DNA of 64,000 nucleotides, taken from Arenibacter echinorum (GTDB taxonomy: Bacteria > Bacteroidota > Bacteroidia > Flavobacteriales > Flavobacteriaceae). The first letter of the stretch is position 1, and each line of letters begins with the position of its first letter. The translations under genes and the position numbers were made by a program. The notes under the pieces were generated by a model, which did not search any database, was not told where the DNA came from, and was given only the letters and a program-made list of their open reading frames with translations. This document shows positions 35,629-44,565 of this stretch, piece after piece. The stretch is from the NCBI RefSeq assembly GCF_003259375.1, contig NZ_QLLN01000003.1, forward strand, positions 548,955 to 612,954, given 5' to 3'.

Positions 35629-37452
35629 GTGAGTTTTAGACCTCAGAACCCAAACTATTTTAAATTGAAATCCAACAACCTACTATCCCATCTGACAAAT
35701 CTTGAAGGTCAACTAAATCATTTTTCATTTGAGGAATTAACCTCGGAGGAAGCTTCTTTATTAAAAAAATCCTTTATGACCTTTAAATATCGTCTGGAGG
35801 AAAAAGTATTGGGGCCAAAACCTAAAGTTTCCAACTCCAATTCACACAACAAGGATTTTGAATCGGCCATAGGGAACAAAGAATTGGCGAATCCGATAAA
35901 AAACAAACCGAACCGGGAAGAAGGTAAGCTTCTTGCCAAAATAGGGGATGAAATTAGAACCCCAATCAATGGAATAATAGAGTCTGTAGATCTACTAAAA
36001 GAAGGCAACATAAATGCTGAACAATTAGCGCAACTTAATTCCATAACGGCTACCTCCAACAACCTTTTGGATATCATTAACGAGCTGTTGGAATATACCA
36101 AGCTTACTTCGGGAAGGGAAAAATTTGAAAGCATCGATTTTAATTTTTACAGTATTGTTAGGGATACCATGTATCTATGCAATACCCTAATAATCAACAA
36201 AGATGTTACCTTAGAAGTAGATTTGGATACGGAAATTCCCGAAGTTCTATTGGGTGATCCATCCAAGTTGTCCCAAATTCTTCTTACCCTCTTGGGGAAT
36301 TCGATAAAACTTATTGATGAAGGAAGCATCCTTCTCAAAATTAAATTAAGAAGGCAGCACAACAATTACTTTGTGCTAGATTTTGAAATAAGGGATTTGC
36401 GTACAGGAGCATTAAATAACGACTTAGGTGCCAATGTGCCAACTGAAAATATAGAACCCAATACAAATGATTTGGGAATTGGTTTTGCCATGGTCAAGGG
36501 AATATTGGAAATCTTAAACGGTTCCTTGGCAACAATGGCCACCTTGGATGATGGTTGTTCTTATAAGTTCACTATCCCCTATAAAAAAGGTAAACAGATC
36601 AGAACCTCAGGTTACCAATTAGATTCCAACAATACAGGTACAACCGATAAAATTATAGAAGGTCTCCATATACTAGTTTTTGAGGACAATATTCTAATTC
36701 AAAAATTAATTGAACAGCGCTTAAAGAATTGGGGATGTACCGTTCAGGTAACGGATAATGGTCTAGTTGGAATGGATTATTTATTAAAACATAGGGTAGA
36801 CCTGGTATTGATGGACCTTAGAATGCCGGTAATGAATGGTTTTCAAATTACCCAAATAATTCGAGAATCCAGCAATAATCACGTCAAAAGCATACCCATT
36901 ATAGCCTTAACGGGCGATTTTACGATTAATGATAAAATTAAATGTAATGCACTGGGAATAGATGATTATATCCTAAAACCTTATACCCCTGATGAATTAC
37001 TGACCACTTTATATAAATACAAAAGAGATATAGGGTCCAAGCCCGTATTAGATCCCATTAAAGATCTTGCCCAATTTTCAACAAAAAAAGAATTTTGGGA
37101 GGTTAGCTTAACAGAGATACTGGAAGAGTGTATGGGGGAAATAGACCTATTGGAGGAGCTAATCGGTTTATTTAAACAAAATATGCTGGATTTCATCGGT
37201 AGGGCCAATGTCTATATCCCAGAAGGTAATTTTAATCGTTTGGGGTTTGCTGCACATAAGGTTAAATCGGGACTTTCCATGATGAAAGCGGATCACCTTT
37301 ATTCCCTTGTAGATAAAATTACGGTAGAATGTAAGACCCATAGGAATCTTCCTCAAATAGGACGGCTATATGATCAATTACTATTGGCATATCCCATGGT
37401 AGAGAAAGCCATTGATAGGGAACTGATGATATTAAAAAGCAAGGGAAAGTAA
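35629..37452 (+). CDS. Hybrid kinase with a degenerate HisKA/HATPase, receiver and Hpt
   Basis: A 607-aa protein with a GTG start. Residues about 97-160 are HisKA-like, but the usual SHEIRTP motif reads GDEIRTP, so the phospho-acceptor His is Asp107. The HATPase region (about 205-330) keeps Asn in LGNSIK but its G1 box (normally DTGIGI) reads DLRTGAL, so ATP binding is doubtful. The receiver domain (about 345-465) is intact: the acidic ED, D396 in VLMDLRMP, Thr and Lys in LKPYTP. The C-terminal Hpt domain (about 500-600) keeps H543 in AHKVKSG. It looks like a pseudokinase that receives phosphate on D396 or H543 from another kinase. It has no membrane segment. It is 29 bases upstream of the 601-aa membrane protein. 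Confidence 0.85.
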   Translation: MSFRPQNPNYFKLKSNNLLSHLTNLEGQLNHFSFEELTSEEASLLKKSFMTFKYRLEEKVLGPKPKVSNSNSHNKDFESAIGNKELANPIKNKPNREEGKLLAKIGDEIRTPINGIIESVDLLKEGNINAEQLAQLNSITATSNNLLDIINELLEYTKLTSGREKFESIDFNFYSIVRDTMYLCNTLIINKDVTLEVDLDTEIPEVLLGDPSKLSQILLTLLGNSIKLIDEGSILLKIKLRRQHNNYFVLDFEIRDLRTGALNNDLGANVPTENIEPNTNDLGIGFAMVKGILEILNGSLATMATLDDGCSYKFTIPYKKGKQIRTSGYQLDSNNTGTTDKIIEGLHILVFEDNILIQKLIEQRLKNWGCTVQVTDNGLVGMDYLLKHRVDLVLMDLRMPVMNGFQITQIIRESSNNHVKSIPIIALTGDFTINDKIKCNALGIDDYILKPYTPDELLTTLYKYKRDIGSKPVLDPIKDLAQFSTKKEFWEVSLTEILEECMGEIDLLEELIGLFKQNMLDFIGRANVYIPEGNFNRLGFAAHKVKSGLSMMKADHLYSLVDKITVECKTHRNLPQIGRLYDQLLLAYPMVEKAIDRELMILKSKGK

Positions 37453-37481
37453 ACGTTGAATAAAATTGAATGTGCGAATAA

Positions 37482-39287
37482 GTGAATATACCTCAAATAC
37501 ATACCAACCTGATATGGGATTTAACGGCCTTGTTCCTGCTTTTGACCATAGGATATTTGACCATCCTATTCTTTTTAAGAAAAACCAACACACTGTTAAA
37601 GTGGAACAATAGGGAAGAAAAAAAGAAACATTTACGTGGAATACTATGTGAGCTATTGCTTTATGAGCAAGGAAAACTAAAAATGCCAGAAAGAGAACTC
37701 ATTGACCTAAAAGTGGAATTGTGGAAGCTTTTAAGGCAGTCCAGCAACAAACGCATTATGTCCAAGATTTTGATGGAGATGAACAACGATCTCGATGATG
37801 GGGCACAACATATAATTTCAAGACTTTCCAAAGAATTTGGCCTGCAAATAAATGCCTTTGAAAATTTAGACATTGGTACCAATGGGAATAATACGCCACA
37901 GAATAAAGCTGGCAATGTAGACCATTTACCATATACAGAAACAATAATGGAAGCACCCAAAATGAATCAACCATCGAATAACAATACCAATAAGCTGGAT
38001 ACCAAAACCGATGTATTAATGGGGGAGGAGCTAGACCTTAGTTTCGTTCCTTTGATAACCAATAATGAAGATACAAATAGCGTTAGCAGTCCGGAAGTAC
38101 AGGAAGTTCTGATGATTAGCAACGATTTGGAATTCCTAACGGAATGCCTAGGTAATGAAAGTTTTGAAAGAAACCCTTATGAGGCGATATTCGAGGAAAT
38201 TTATGGGGAAAATATAATTCTCTCCCCAAACAAACCAAAGGGGAAAGACTTTTCTTTTTTAAACATAGATTTCTTGCCCTTGATAACGGAAATTGAAGAA
38301 GAGATACAAGAACCCATCACCAACATTAATGAGCTTGAAGTGGAATACGAGGTGGTTTTAGATCCGCAGTTTAAAAAACAGATCAGTGATATATTAAAGT
38401 CCCATGTAGAAGAACAAAGAAGGGTAGTGGCCATAGAGGAAGATGATAATTTATTGGATCTAGGAGAAATGGATCTTCCTGCCGCCAAATTCTACACAGA
38501 TTGGGAATTTAAAAAAGTTAAATTACTACATTCCATAGAGGAAATGGGAGATATACGGGAGGTACCCCTATTAAATGAAATGTTGGATGAGGAAGAAAAC
38601 GAATCCATTGGCAATCTCATTAAAGAAATAATTTTCAGGTTCCTTTCCGAGTATCCCATGGATATCGATGAGGAGTTCAAGGACAACAATCTCGTAGATT
38701 TCGGGGAGAATTATGTGTTCAATCATTTATTCAGCGCCTTGGATAGGGAATCACAACTGCTATTACTGCAAGAGATACAACAAATAGGGGACCTAAGTGA
38801 TCTATATTTTTTGGAAACCCTCCACAATCATTCTGATAAAGCTATAAGAGAAAAGGCAAAATTGGTTTCCTTTTATATGGAAGCGAAAATTCCGGATATA
38901 CCAACCAGCAGCATAGAAATCCTTTCAGGAGACAGCCGGGATTTAAAAAAGCAAATCAATGAACCCTCAAAGTTGCATTTGGACCCTTCGATTACTTTTG
39001 AAGTAGGAAAATCGGGCTTTATATCTACGGCCTCATCCAAGAGGGAGACCCAGGAAAATGATAAGGCGGCATCCTTGGGTCATTTTGTTGCACAGAAAGA
39101 TAAGGAGGAGGAGACTTTAGGTTATAATGACCTGTTCAACATCGATTTTGATATTACAACCTCAGAGCATATTACGTTTTACAATAATAGCTACCAGAAA
39201 GGGGAGGAGAGTTTGGAAGAATTGGAGGAAATAAAATTCTTGGATCAATTAAAGGACCTCACTAACAAAATTTTCAAGAATAAATAG
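37482..39287 (+). CDS. Membrane protein with HEAT-like repeats, unknown function
   Basis: A 601-aa protein with a GTG start and one N-terminal membrane segment (about 12-31), then a basic stretch, a helical part (about 45-135), a long acidic low-complexity region, and two HEAT-like helical repeats around 350-460 (EEMGDIREVPLLNEML and IQQIGDLSDLYFLETL, with KAIREKAKL). The C-terminus is again acidic and ends in a short amphipathic helix. No family is recognised. It follows the degenerate hybrid kinase by 29 bases, so co-expression and interaction are likely; I infer that the HEAT repeats are a docking surface. Confidence 0.75.
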   Translation: MNIPQIHTNLIWDLTALFLLLTIGYLTILFFLRKTNTLLKWNNREEKKKHLRGILCELLLYEQGKLKMPERELIDLKVELWKLLRQSSNKRIMSKILMEMNNDLDDGAQHIISRLSKEFGLQINAFENLDIGTNGNNTPQNKAGNVDHLPYTETIMEAPKMNQPSNNNTNKLDTKTDVLMGEELDLSFVPLITNNEDTNSVSSPEVQEVLMISNDLEFLTECLGNESFERNPYEAIFEEIYGENIILSPNKPKGKDFSFLNIDFLPLITEIEEEIQEPITNINELEVEYEVVLDPQFKKQISDILKSHVEEQRRVVAIEEDDNLLDLGEMDLPAAKFYTDWEFKKVKLLHSIEEMGDIREVPLLNEMLDEEENESIGNLIKEIIFRFLSEYPMDIDEEFKDNNLVDFGENYVFNHLFSALDRESQLLLLQEIQQIGDLSDLYFLETLHNHSDKAIREKAKLVSFYMEAKIPDIPTSSIEILSGDSRDLKKQINEPSKLHLDPSITFEVGKSGFISTASSKRETQENDKAASLGHFVAQKDKEEETLGYNDLFNIDFDITTSEHITFYNNSYQKGEESLEELEEIKFLDQLKDLTNKIFKNK

Positions 39288-39626
39288 ATTCAAACCCTAG
39301 GGTAAGCCAAGGCACCCTAAAGGAGACCACCACAAGGGCAGGAGGTATTGCACCATTACCCAGTCAAAAAATCGGTGTTCGTACAACTGACTCATTTCAA
39401 TTAACCACAGCTTTTTAAATACGGGTTGCAAGGATTAAGGTTTAGCAAATAATGCAACCGGAATAATCAAATTATTTACCCGTAAAAGGATTAAACTTTA
39501 TGAACTGTACATTTTACAACTAAAAAACACTTATACACAACATTTTATTGGCTCAAAAAGAGATATTAAATATGTTTACAGTATAATTATTGACCCAAAC
39601 AATAATAACCTAAACCAAGTCTTACT
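39288..39626. other. 339-base gap upstream of the microproteins
   Basis: No gene-length frame. A hairpin CTAGGGT-AA-GCC-AA-GGC-ACCCTA lies near 39298-39321, just after the membrane-protein stop; it lacks a T-run. A promoter (TTG at 39548-39550, 20-base spacer, TATGTTTA at 39571-39578) precedes the first microprotein. I see nothing else. Confidence 0.5.
39548..39578 (+). promoter_or_regulatory. Likely promoter of the twin microproteins
   Basis: TTG (39548-39550) and TATGTTTA (39571-39578) are spaced by 20 bases, close to the Bacteroidota TTTG-N19-TAnnTTTG pattern with the last base changed. The leader to the first ATG would be about 40 bases. Confidence 0.45.
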
Positions 39627-39725
39627 ATGTTATACGACACCTACGGAGAGGAATACCTAGCATTCCTACAAGATTTAAATGAAATTTTGAGTTTAAACGA
39701 ATTGGCTGAGTTGGACTACATGTAG
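39627..39725 (+). CDS. Microprotein 1 (32 aa, acidic)
   Basis: A 32-residue frame, too short for most gene finders. Its middle, YLAFLQDLNEIL, is almost the same as YLNFIEDLNEIL in the second frame 38 bases downstream, and both have the DNA run GATTTAAATGAAATT. It has eight acidic residues and no Lys or Arg. The pairing with a similar frame, a plausible promoter and a very strong terminator after the second frame argue that it is translated. The function is unknown. Confidence 0.65.
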   Translation: MLYDTYGEEYLAFLQDLNEILSLNELAELDYM

Positions 39726-39763
39726 TTCGGCCCAGAATTCAGAATCTAAAAACCCCTATTGAG

Positions 39764-39865
39764 ATGGCAAAACAAAATCCAGACAACGCAGCTTATTTAA
39801 ACTTCATTGAAGATTTAAATGAAATTCTAATCGATTTCAATATCAGTAAATTAAGTTATTCTTAA
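39764..39865 (+). CDS. Microprotein 2 (33 aa), paralogue of microprotein 1
   Basis: A 33-residue frame from ATG 39764 to TAA 39863. It shares the core pattern YLxFxxDLNEIL with microprotein 1 but has a different, slightly basic N-terminus (MAKQNPDNAA) and the end ISKLSYS. The similarity is enough to say that the two are duplicates. No export signal is seen, so a cytoplasmic regulatory or membrane-binding peptide is more likely than a secreted one. It ends 15 bases before a 21-bp terminator. Confidence 0.65.
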   Translation: MAKQNPDNAAYLNFIEDLNEILIDFNISKLSYS

Positions 39866-39880
39866 ACCCATAACTTTAGA

Positions 39881-39925
39881 AACAAAGAGGCCGAATAAAA
39901 TGCTATTTTATTCGGCCTCTTTGTT
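39881..39925. terminator. Bidirectional terminator, microproteins / rpoD
   Basis: A perfect 21-bp inverted repeat (39881-39901 and 39905-39925) with a three-base loop, GC-rich in the middle (GAGGCCG / CGGCCTC) and rich in A or T at the ends. It terminates the microprotein transcript on the + strand and the rpoD transcript on the - strand. Confidence 0.92.
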
Positions 39926-39934
39926 CTGGGTCAT

Positions 39935-40798
39935 CTATCCCAAATAGGTTTTGAGCAATTTACTCCTAGAGTTATGGCGAAGCTTTCTAATAGCTTTTTC
40001 CCTTATCTGCCTTACCCGTTCCCTTGTAAGGTCAAAAGTGAGTCCAATTTCTGCCAAGGTCATGGATTGTTGATCGCCAATACCGTAATACAATTTAACA
40101 ACATCTGCCTCCCTTTGGGAAAGCGTATCCAAAGCCCTATTGATCTCAGTATTTAAGGACTGCTGTAAAAGAAACATATCCGGTCTTGGGGACTCTCCGG
40201 AACGAATTACATCGTACAGATTGGAATCCTCTCCCTCCTTTAATGGCGCATCCATGGAAACGTGTCTACCTGAATTTTTTAACGATTGTTTTACCTCGCT
40301 AACAGACATTTCCAATTCTGTGGCTATCTCCTCGGGTGATGGTGGCCTTTGATGGGCTTGCTCCAAATATGAAAAGGTTTTTTTTATTTTATTTATTGAG
40401 CCTATTTTGTTGAGCGGTAAGCGCACAACCCTAGACTGTTCTGCCAGCGCCTGTAATATAGCTTGACGTATCCACCAAACTGCGTACGATATAAATTTAA
40501 ACCCTCTTGTTTCATCAAAACGCTTGGCCGCTTTGACCAATCCAACATTTCCTTCATTGATTAAATCAGGGAGCTTCAAACCTTGATTTTGATATTGTTT
40601 GGCAACAGAAACCACAAATCTTAAATTCGCTGTGGTAAGTTTTTCCAAGGCAATTTGATCCCCATCCCTAATTTTTTGAGCCAATTCAACCTCTTCATTA
40701 GCGGTGATCAACTCTATTTTACTGATATCCTGCAGATATTTGTCTAGTGATTTGGATTCCCTATTCGTAACCTGCTTGATAATCTTTAGTTGCCTCAT
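39935..40798 (-). CDS. rpoD: Primary RNA polymerase sigma factor (Bacteroidota type)
   Basis: A 287-aa sigma-70 factor. It has region 1.2 ([25 protein letters not shown]), the conserved region 2 ([37 protein letters not shown] in parts), region 3, and region 4 ending in [17 protein letters not shown]. It lacks region 1.1, as is usual for the primary sigma factor of Bacteroidota, which recognises the unusual TTTG / TAnnTTTG promoters seen in this window. Convergent with the microproteins, sharing their terminator. Confidence 0.95.
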   Translation of the reverse strand: MRQLKIIKQVTNRESKSLDKYLQDISKIELITANEEVELAQKIRDGDQIALEKLTTANLRFVVSVAKQYQNQGLKLPDLINEGNVGLVKAAKRFDETRGFKFISYAVWWIRQAILQALAEQSRVVRLPLNKIGSINKIKKTFSYLEQAHQRPPSPEEIATELEMSVSEVKQSLKNSGRHVSMDAPLKEGEDSNLYDVIRSGESPRPDMFLLQQSLNTEINRALDTLSQREADVVKLYYGIGDQQSMTLAEIGLTFDLTRERVRQIREKAIRKLRHNSRSKLLKTYLG

Positions 40799-41017
40799 AT
40801 ATTTTTTATTTGGATTTTGAAGTGTTAATCTCTCATTATACCTTTTTTTTGCGTCTTTTCCAAGGGAAGCGGTATTACTTATACATAATTTATGAGAAGT
40901 TTATGATATTCATTGTTTAATCCAAATATTAAAATATTAATTTACCCTCTTGTGCTATATTTTGGTTTTTTAATAAGTAATTGCAATTCTTAAGTTCAAA
41001 TCGAATTAATTTGGAGA

Positions 41018-41527
41018 ATGAGTAAAAGGGCATTGGTAAAATATTTATCGGAACTAAAAAAAAAGGAGCTAGAAGAGCAATTAATAGACTTATATCACAA
41101 ATTTCCAGTAGTAAAGGAATATTACGATTTTGTTTTCAACCCTAAGGAAGATAAGCTGGTGCAGGATGCAAAAATAAAGATTTCCAATGAATACTTTCCT
41201 TTAAAAAGAAAAAGGCCCAAGGCCAGAAGGTCCGTTGCCCAAAAATACATAAAACACTTTGTGAAATTGGGAGTAGACCCACACTTAACAGCAGATCTTA
41301 TGTTGTACAACTTGGAAGTAGCCCAATCTTTTTCACTGGAGAAAAATGTCCCGGAGACTTTCTATAAAAGTATGGGCAACTCCTTTAACGAACTGGTCCA
41401 ATTTGTTTCATTAAATGGCCTTTTAAGCGATTTTAAGGACAGAATTGTTACCTGTTATACATTTACCCAGAATCACGATTGGCCCAACAGAGAGGACTTC
41501 TCAAAGTCTTTGGACATCATAGACTAA
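41018..41527 (+). CDS. DUF6155 family protein
   Basis: A 169-aa protein that matches the conserved pattern that I know as DUF6155: MSKRALVKYLSELKKKELEEQ, KEYYDFVFNPKED, and KRPKARRSVAQKYIKHFVKLGVDP in pieces. The function is unknown. It is basic and largely helical. There is no export signal. It lies between the divergent rpoD and the SF2 helicase. Confidence 0.8.
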   Translation: MSKRALVKYLSELKKKELEEQLIDLYHKFPVVKEYYDFVFNPKEDKLVQDAKIKISNEYFPLKRKRPKARRSVAQKYIKHFVKLGVDPHLTADLMLYNLEVAQSFSLEKNVPETFYKSMGNSFNELVQFVSLNGLLSDFKDRIVTCYTFTQNHDWPNREDFSKSLDIID

Positions 41528-41645
41528 CCACTAGCTAGCTTCGTTTTATCATATTTAAACGCTTTTGACATCCCGTGCCCTTGTGAGCTATCCTCTTAAA
41601 TGTGCCCCATAAACAATTCCAAATTTCATGTTTTTACCTTATAAA

Positions 41646-41677
41646 TTTGAAACCGGCACAAAAAACTCTTAATTTTG
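41646..41677 (+). promoter_or_regulatory. Promoter of the SF2 helicase gene
   Basis: TTTG (41646-41649), a 20-base spacer, and TAATTTTG (41670-41677): a good match to both elements of the Bacteroidota consensus. The leader to the TTG start codon is about 37 bases. Confidence 0.7.
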
Positions 41678-41720
41678 TAAGGTTTGATTTTTCTTAATTT
41701 TAAAAAATTTCATTTCCCAT

Positions 41721-43232
41721 TTGGAGCTACCTAAAGAAAGTACAGAAAAAACGCTTTATGATTATCAAGAGGAAGACCTGAACACCATTTTTAAGTGTTT
41801 GGAGGAATCCCCGGACGATATGAACCTTTTATACCAATTACCCACAGGCGGAGGTAAAACGGTTGTTTTCTCGGAAATTGCCAAAAGATATATTCATAAA
41901 ACCAATAAGAAGGTAGTAGTTCTTACCCATAGAATTGAATTGAGCAGCCAAACCTCCAAGATGTTAAAGGGATTTGGCGTTAAAAACAAAATAATCAATA
42001 GCGAGGTAAAGGAATTACAGGACCAGGACCAATATATGTGCTTCGTGGCCATGGTAGAAACCCTCAACAATAGACTTCAGGATGATAAGGTAAAGATAAA
42101 TGATATTGGCCTTGTTATTATTGATGAAGCACATTACAATTCCTTTAGAAAATTATTCAAATACTTTAAAAAGTCCATTATCCTCGGTGTTACCGCAACG
42201 CCCTTAAGTTCCAATATAAAACTCCCGATGAAGGACCACTATCAAAAATTGATCGTGGGCGAATCCATATCATCGCTTATAGACAAGAATTTTTTGGCCA
42301 ATGCCAATATGTACAATTACGATGTAAGCCTTAAAAGTTTGAAATTGGGCATTAGTGGGGATTATACGGTGAAATCATCTGACGAACTATATGGCAACCA
42401 GAACATGCTTACCAAATTGGTAAATGCCTATGAAGAGATTGCAAAAGGCACAAAAACCCTTATTTTTAACAATGGTATCAATACCTCTTTATATGTTTAT
42501 GACACCTTTAAAAAAGCAGGCTACAACATTCGGCATTTAGATAATAAGAACAGTGCTTCCGAGCGTAAGGATATTTTAAAATGGTTTTCAAAAACCCCGG
42601 ATGCCATTCTCACCTCGGTGAGTATATTGACCACTGGATTCGACGAACCCACTGTGGAAACCATTATTTTAAATAGGGCTACCAAATCCCTGACCCTTTA
42701 CTTTCAGATGATAGGACGGGGTTCTAGGATATTGCCCAATAAGAATGAGTTTACAGTGGTGGATCTTGGGAACAATGTAGCCCGATTTGGTCTTTGGAAC
42801 GCTCCCATAGATTGGCAGGAGATTTTTCATTTCCCGGATTTCTTTTTGGAGAGTATAAAAAATGATGAAGATATAGAACGGGATTTTGTGTACGAGATGC
42901 CGGCCGACCTCAAGGCGTTGTTCAGCAAGTCCAAAAATATCGAATTCGACATCAAAGCAGAATACAAAAAAGTTTTTGCCCAGGGACTTAAATCCAAAAC
43001 CGTTCTGGAGAATAGTATTGAACAACACGCTACCATATGCGTGGAAAACAGTGAGGATGTATTTGACGCCCGTATTCTGGCCAAGAAATTAAAGGAAGAG
43101 ATTGCTTACAGGGTGCGCCAATATTCCTATTGCATAATGAACAATACCAAAAACTACAAGGAATGGTTGGAGGAAGATTATGAGCGCAAACTACGCTCCA
43201 AAATTAGCCAGAAATTCGCCAAGCGTTTATAG
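41721..43232 (+). CDS. Superfamily 2 DEAD/DEAH helicase
   Basis: A 503-aa helicase. Motif I is LPTGGGKTVVFSE, motif II is IIDEAHYNS, motif III lies in GVTATPL, and motif VI in QMIGRGSR. Both RecA-like domains are present, plus about 120 C-terminal residues with charged helices. It is like the helicase part of type III restriction enzymes and the RadD/YejH group, but there is no methyltransferase or nuclease gene nearby, so a repair or nucleic-acid remodelling role is more likely. TTG is the start codon at 41721. Confidence 0.9.
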   Translation: MELPKESTEKTLYDYQEEDLNTIFKCLEESPDDMNLLYQLPTGGGKTVVFSEIAKRYIHKTNKKVVVLTHRIELSSQTSKMLKGFGVKNKIINSEVKELQDQDQYMCFVAMVETLNNRLQDDKVKINDIGLVIIDEAHYNSFRKLFKYFKKSIILGVTATPLSSNIKLPMKDHYQKLIVGESISSLIDKNFLANANMYNYDVSLKSLKLGISGDYTVKSSDELYGNQNMLTKLVNAYEEIAKGTKTLIFNNGINTSLYVYDTFKKAGYNIRHLDNKNSASERKDILKWFSKTPDAILTSVSILTTGFDEPTVETIILNRATKSLTLYFQMIGRGSRILPNKNEFTVVDLGNNVARFGLWNAPIDWQEIFHFPDFFLESIKNDEDIERDFVYEMPADLKALFSKSKNIEFDIKAEYKKVFAQGLKSKTVLENSIEQHATICVENSEDVFDARILAKKLKEEIAYRVRQYSYCIMNNTKNYKEWLEEDYERKLRSKISQKFAKRL

Positions 43233-43237
43233 AACAC

Positions 43238-44500
43238 ATGCCTCCAAAAACGGACAAAAAAATATTGATCATTGGCTATGTATGGCCGGAGCCCAAAACA
43301 ACGGCAGCTGGAGGAAGGATGCTACAATTGATCCATTTTTTTTTAGCGCAGGATTACCGGATAACCTTTGCCAGTACTGCGGCAGAAAGCGAATTCTCCT
43401 TTAATCTAGACAGCCTTGGGGTTCTTAAAAAAGCCATTCTCCTCAACAATTCCAGTTTTGATACTTTTTTAAAGGATTTAGATCCGGAGATAGTTCTTTT
43501 TGATCGTTTTATGACAGAAGAACAATTTGGATGGCGCGTTGTGGAAAATGCTCCAAATGCCCTGCGTATTTTGGACACCGAAGATTTACACTCCCTTAGG
43601 ATTGCTAGACAGTTGGCTTATAAAAAATCCATTCCCTGTACCGAACAATTTTGGTTGGACCAAGACCAGACTAAAAGGGAAATGGCCAGTATTTATAGAT
43701 GTGATCTTAGTTTGATCATTTCCTTACATGAAATGGAGCTACTGACCAAGACGGTGAAACTTGACCCCAATCTACTCTTGCATTTACCAATGATGTATGA
43801 TGCCATTGATGAAGAAAAACAAAACGATTGGCTCCATTTTGATCAAAAAAAGGATTTTGTATGTATAGGCAATGGGAAACATGCACCAAATATAGACGCC
43901 GTCCAAACCCTTAAAAAAGATATTTGGCCCTTGATCCGAAAGGAATTGCCCCTGGCCAATCTATTTATTTACGGAGCTTATATGCCTGAAAGTATTAAAC
44001 AATTGAACAGTCCAAAAAAAGGGTTTTGTATTATGGGACATGCCAATAATGCGAATGAGGTTATATCCCAGGCTAGATTAAATCTGGCGCCATTAAACTT
44101 TGGAGCGGGAATAAAAGGCAAACTGCTGAGCGGTATGCTAAACGGCACCCCCAGTATTACGACAGAAATTGGTGCTGAGGGCATCTGCGAAAACTTGCCA
44201 TGGAACGGAATGATTGCCAATGATATGGAGACTTTTTCCAAGGCTGCCATTCTCCTGTACCAAAATGAAGATAAATGGTCTATTGCCAGACAGCATGGAA
44301 CAGACATTATAAACAGCTTTTATAACAAAGCCGTTTTGCAAATAAAATTAAGGGATAAAATTGAGCTGCTCACCAAGAACCTGGATGAACATAGAGCTAG
44401 CAATTTTATAGGTGCCATGCTCTTGCACCATAGCTTGGCCAGTACCAAATTTATGTCCAAATGGATCTCAGAAAAAAATAGCAAACCACAATTGGAATAA
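43238..44500 (+). CDS. Glycosyltransferase, GT4-like
   Basis: A 420-aa protein with the GT-B fold. The N-terminal part (KILIIGYVWPEPKTTAAGGRMLQL) and the C-terminal nucleotide-sugar-binding segment (ARLNLAPLNFGAGIKGKLLSGMLNGTPSI in pieces, including the Glu/Gly region) are typical of family GT4 or GT1 transferases. The sugar and acceptor are unknown. It starts 5 bases after the helicase stop, an unusual pairing that may be only positional. Confidence 0.85.
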   Translation: MPPKTDKKILIIGYVWPEPKTTAAGGRMLQLIHFFLAQDYRITFASTAAESEFSFNLDSLGVLKKAILLNNSSFDTFLKDLDPEIVLFDRFMTEEQFGWRVVENAPNALRILDTEDLHSLRIARQLAYKKSIPCTEQFWLDQDQTKREMASIYRCDLSLIISLHEMELLTKTVKLDPNLLLHLPMMYDAIDEEKQNDWLHFDQKKDFVCIGNGKHAPNIDAVQTLKKDIWPLIRKELPLANLFIYGAYMPESIKQLNSPKKGFCIMGHANNANEVISQARLNLAPLNFGAGIKGKLLSGMLNGTPSITTEIGAEGICENLPWNGMIANDMETFSKAAILLYQNEDKWSIARQHGTDIINSFYNKAVLQIKLRDKIELLTKNLDEHRASNFIGAMLLHHSLASTKFMSKWISEKNSKPQLE

Positions 44501-44534
44501 ACAAATGGTCGAAGCTTGCCAAAATAAAGAGTAT

Positions 44535-44542
44535 TATCTTTG
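44535..44542 (+). promoter_or_regulatory. -7 promoter box upstream of menB
   Basis: TATCTTTG matches TAnnTTTG, 23 bases before the menB ATG. A possible TTG lies about 16 bases upstream (44516-44518). Confidence 0.5.
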
Positions 44543-44565
44543 ATAACTGTTAAACCGTTTTTGAA

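Noticed and set aside
41721-43232. Possible restriction or phage-defence system around the SF2 helicase
   Set aside because: There is no methyltransferase, nuclease or specificity gene nearby; the neighbours are a glycosyltransferase and a DUF6155 gene.
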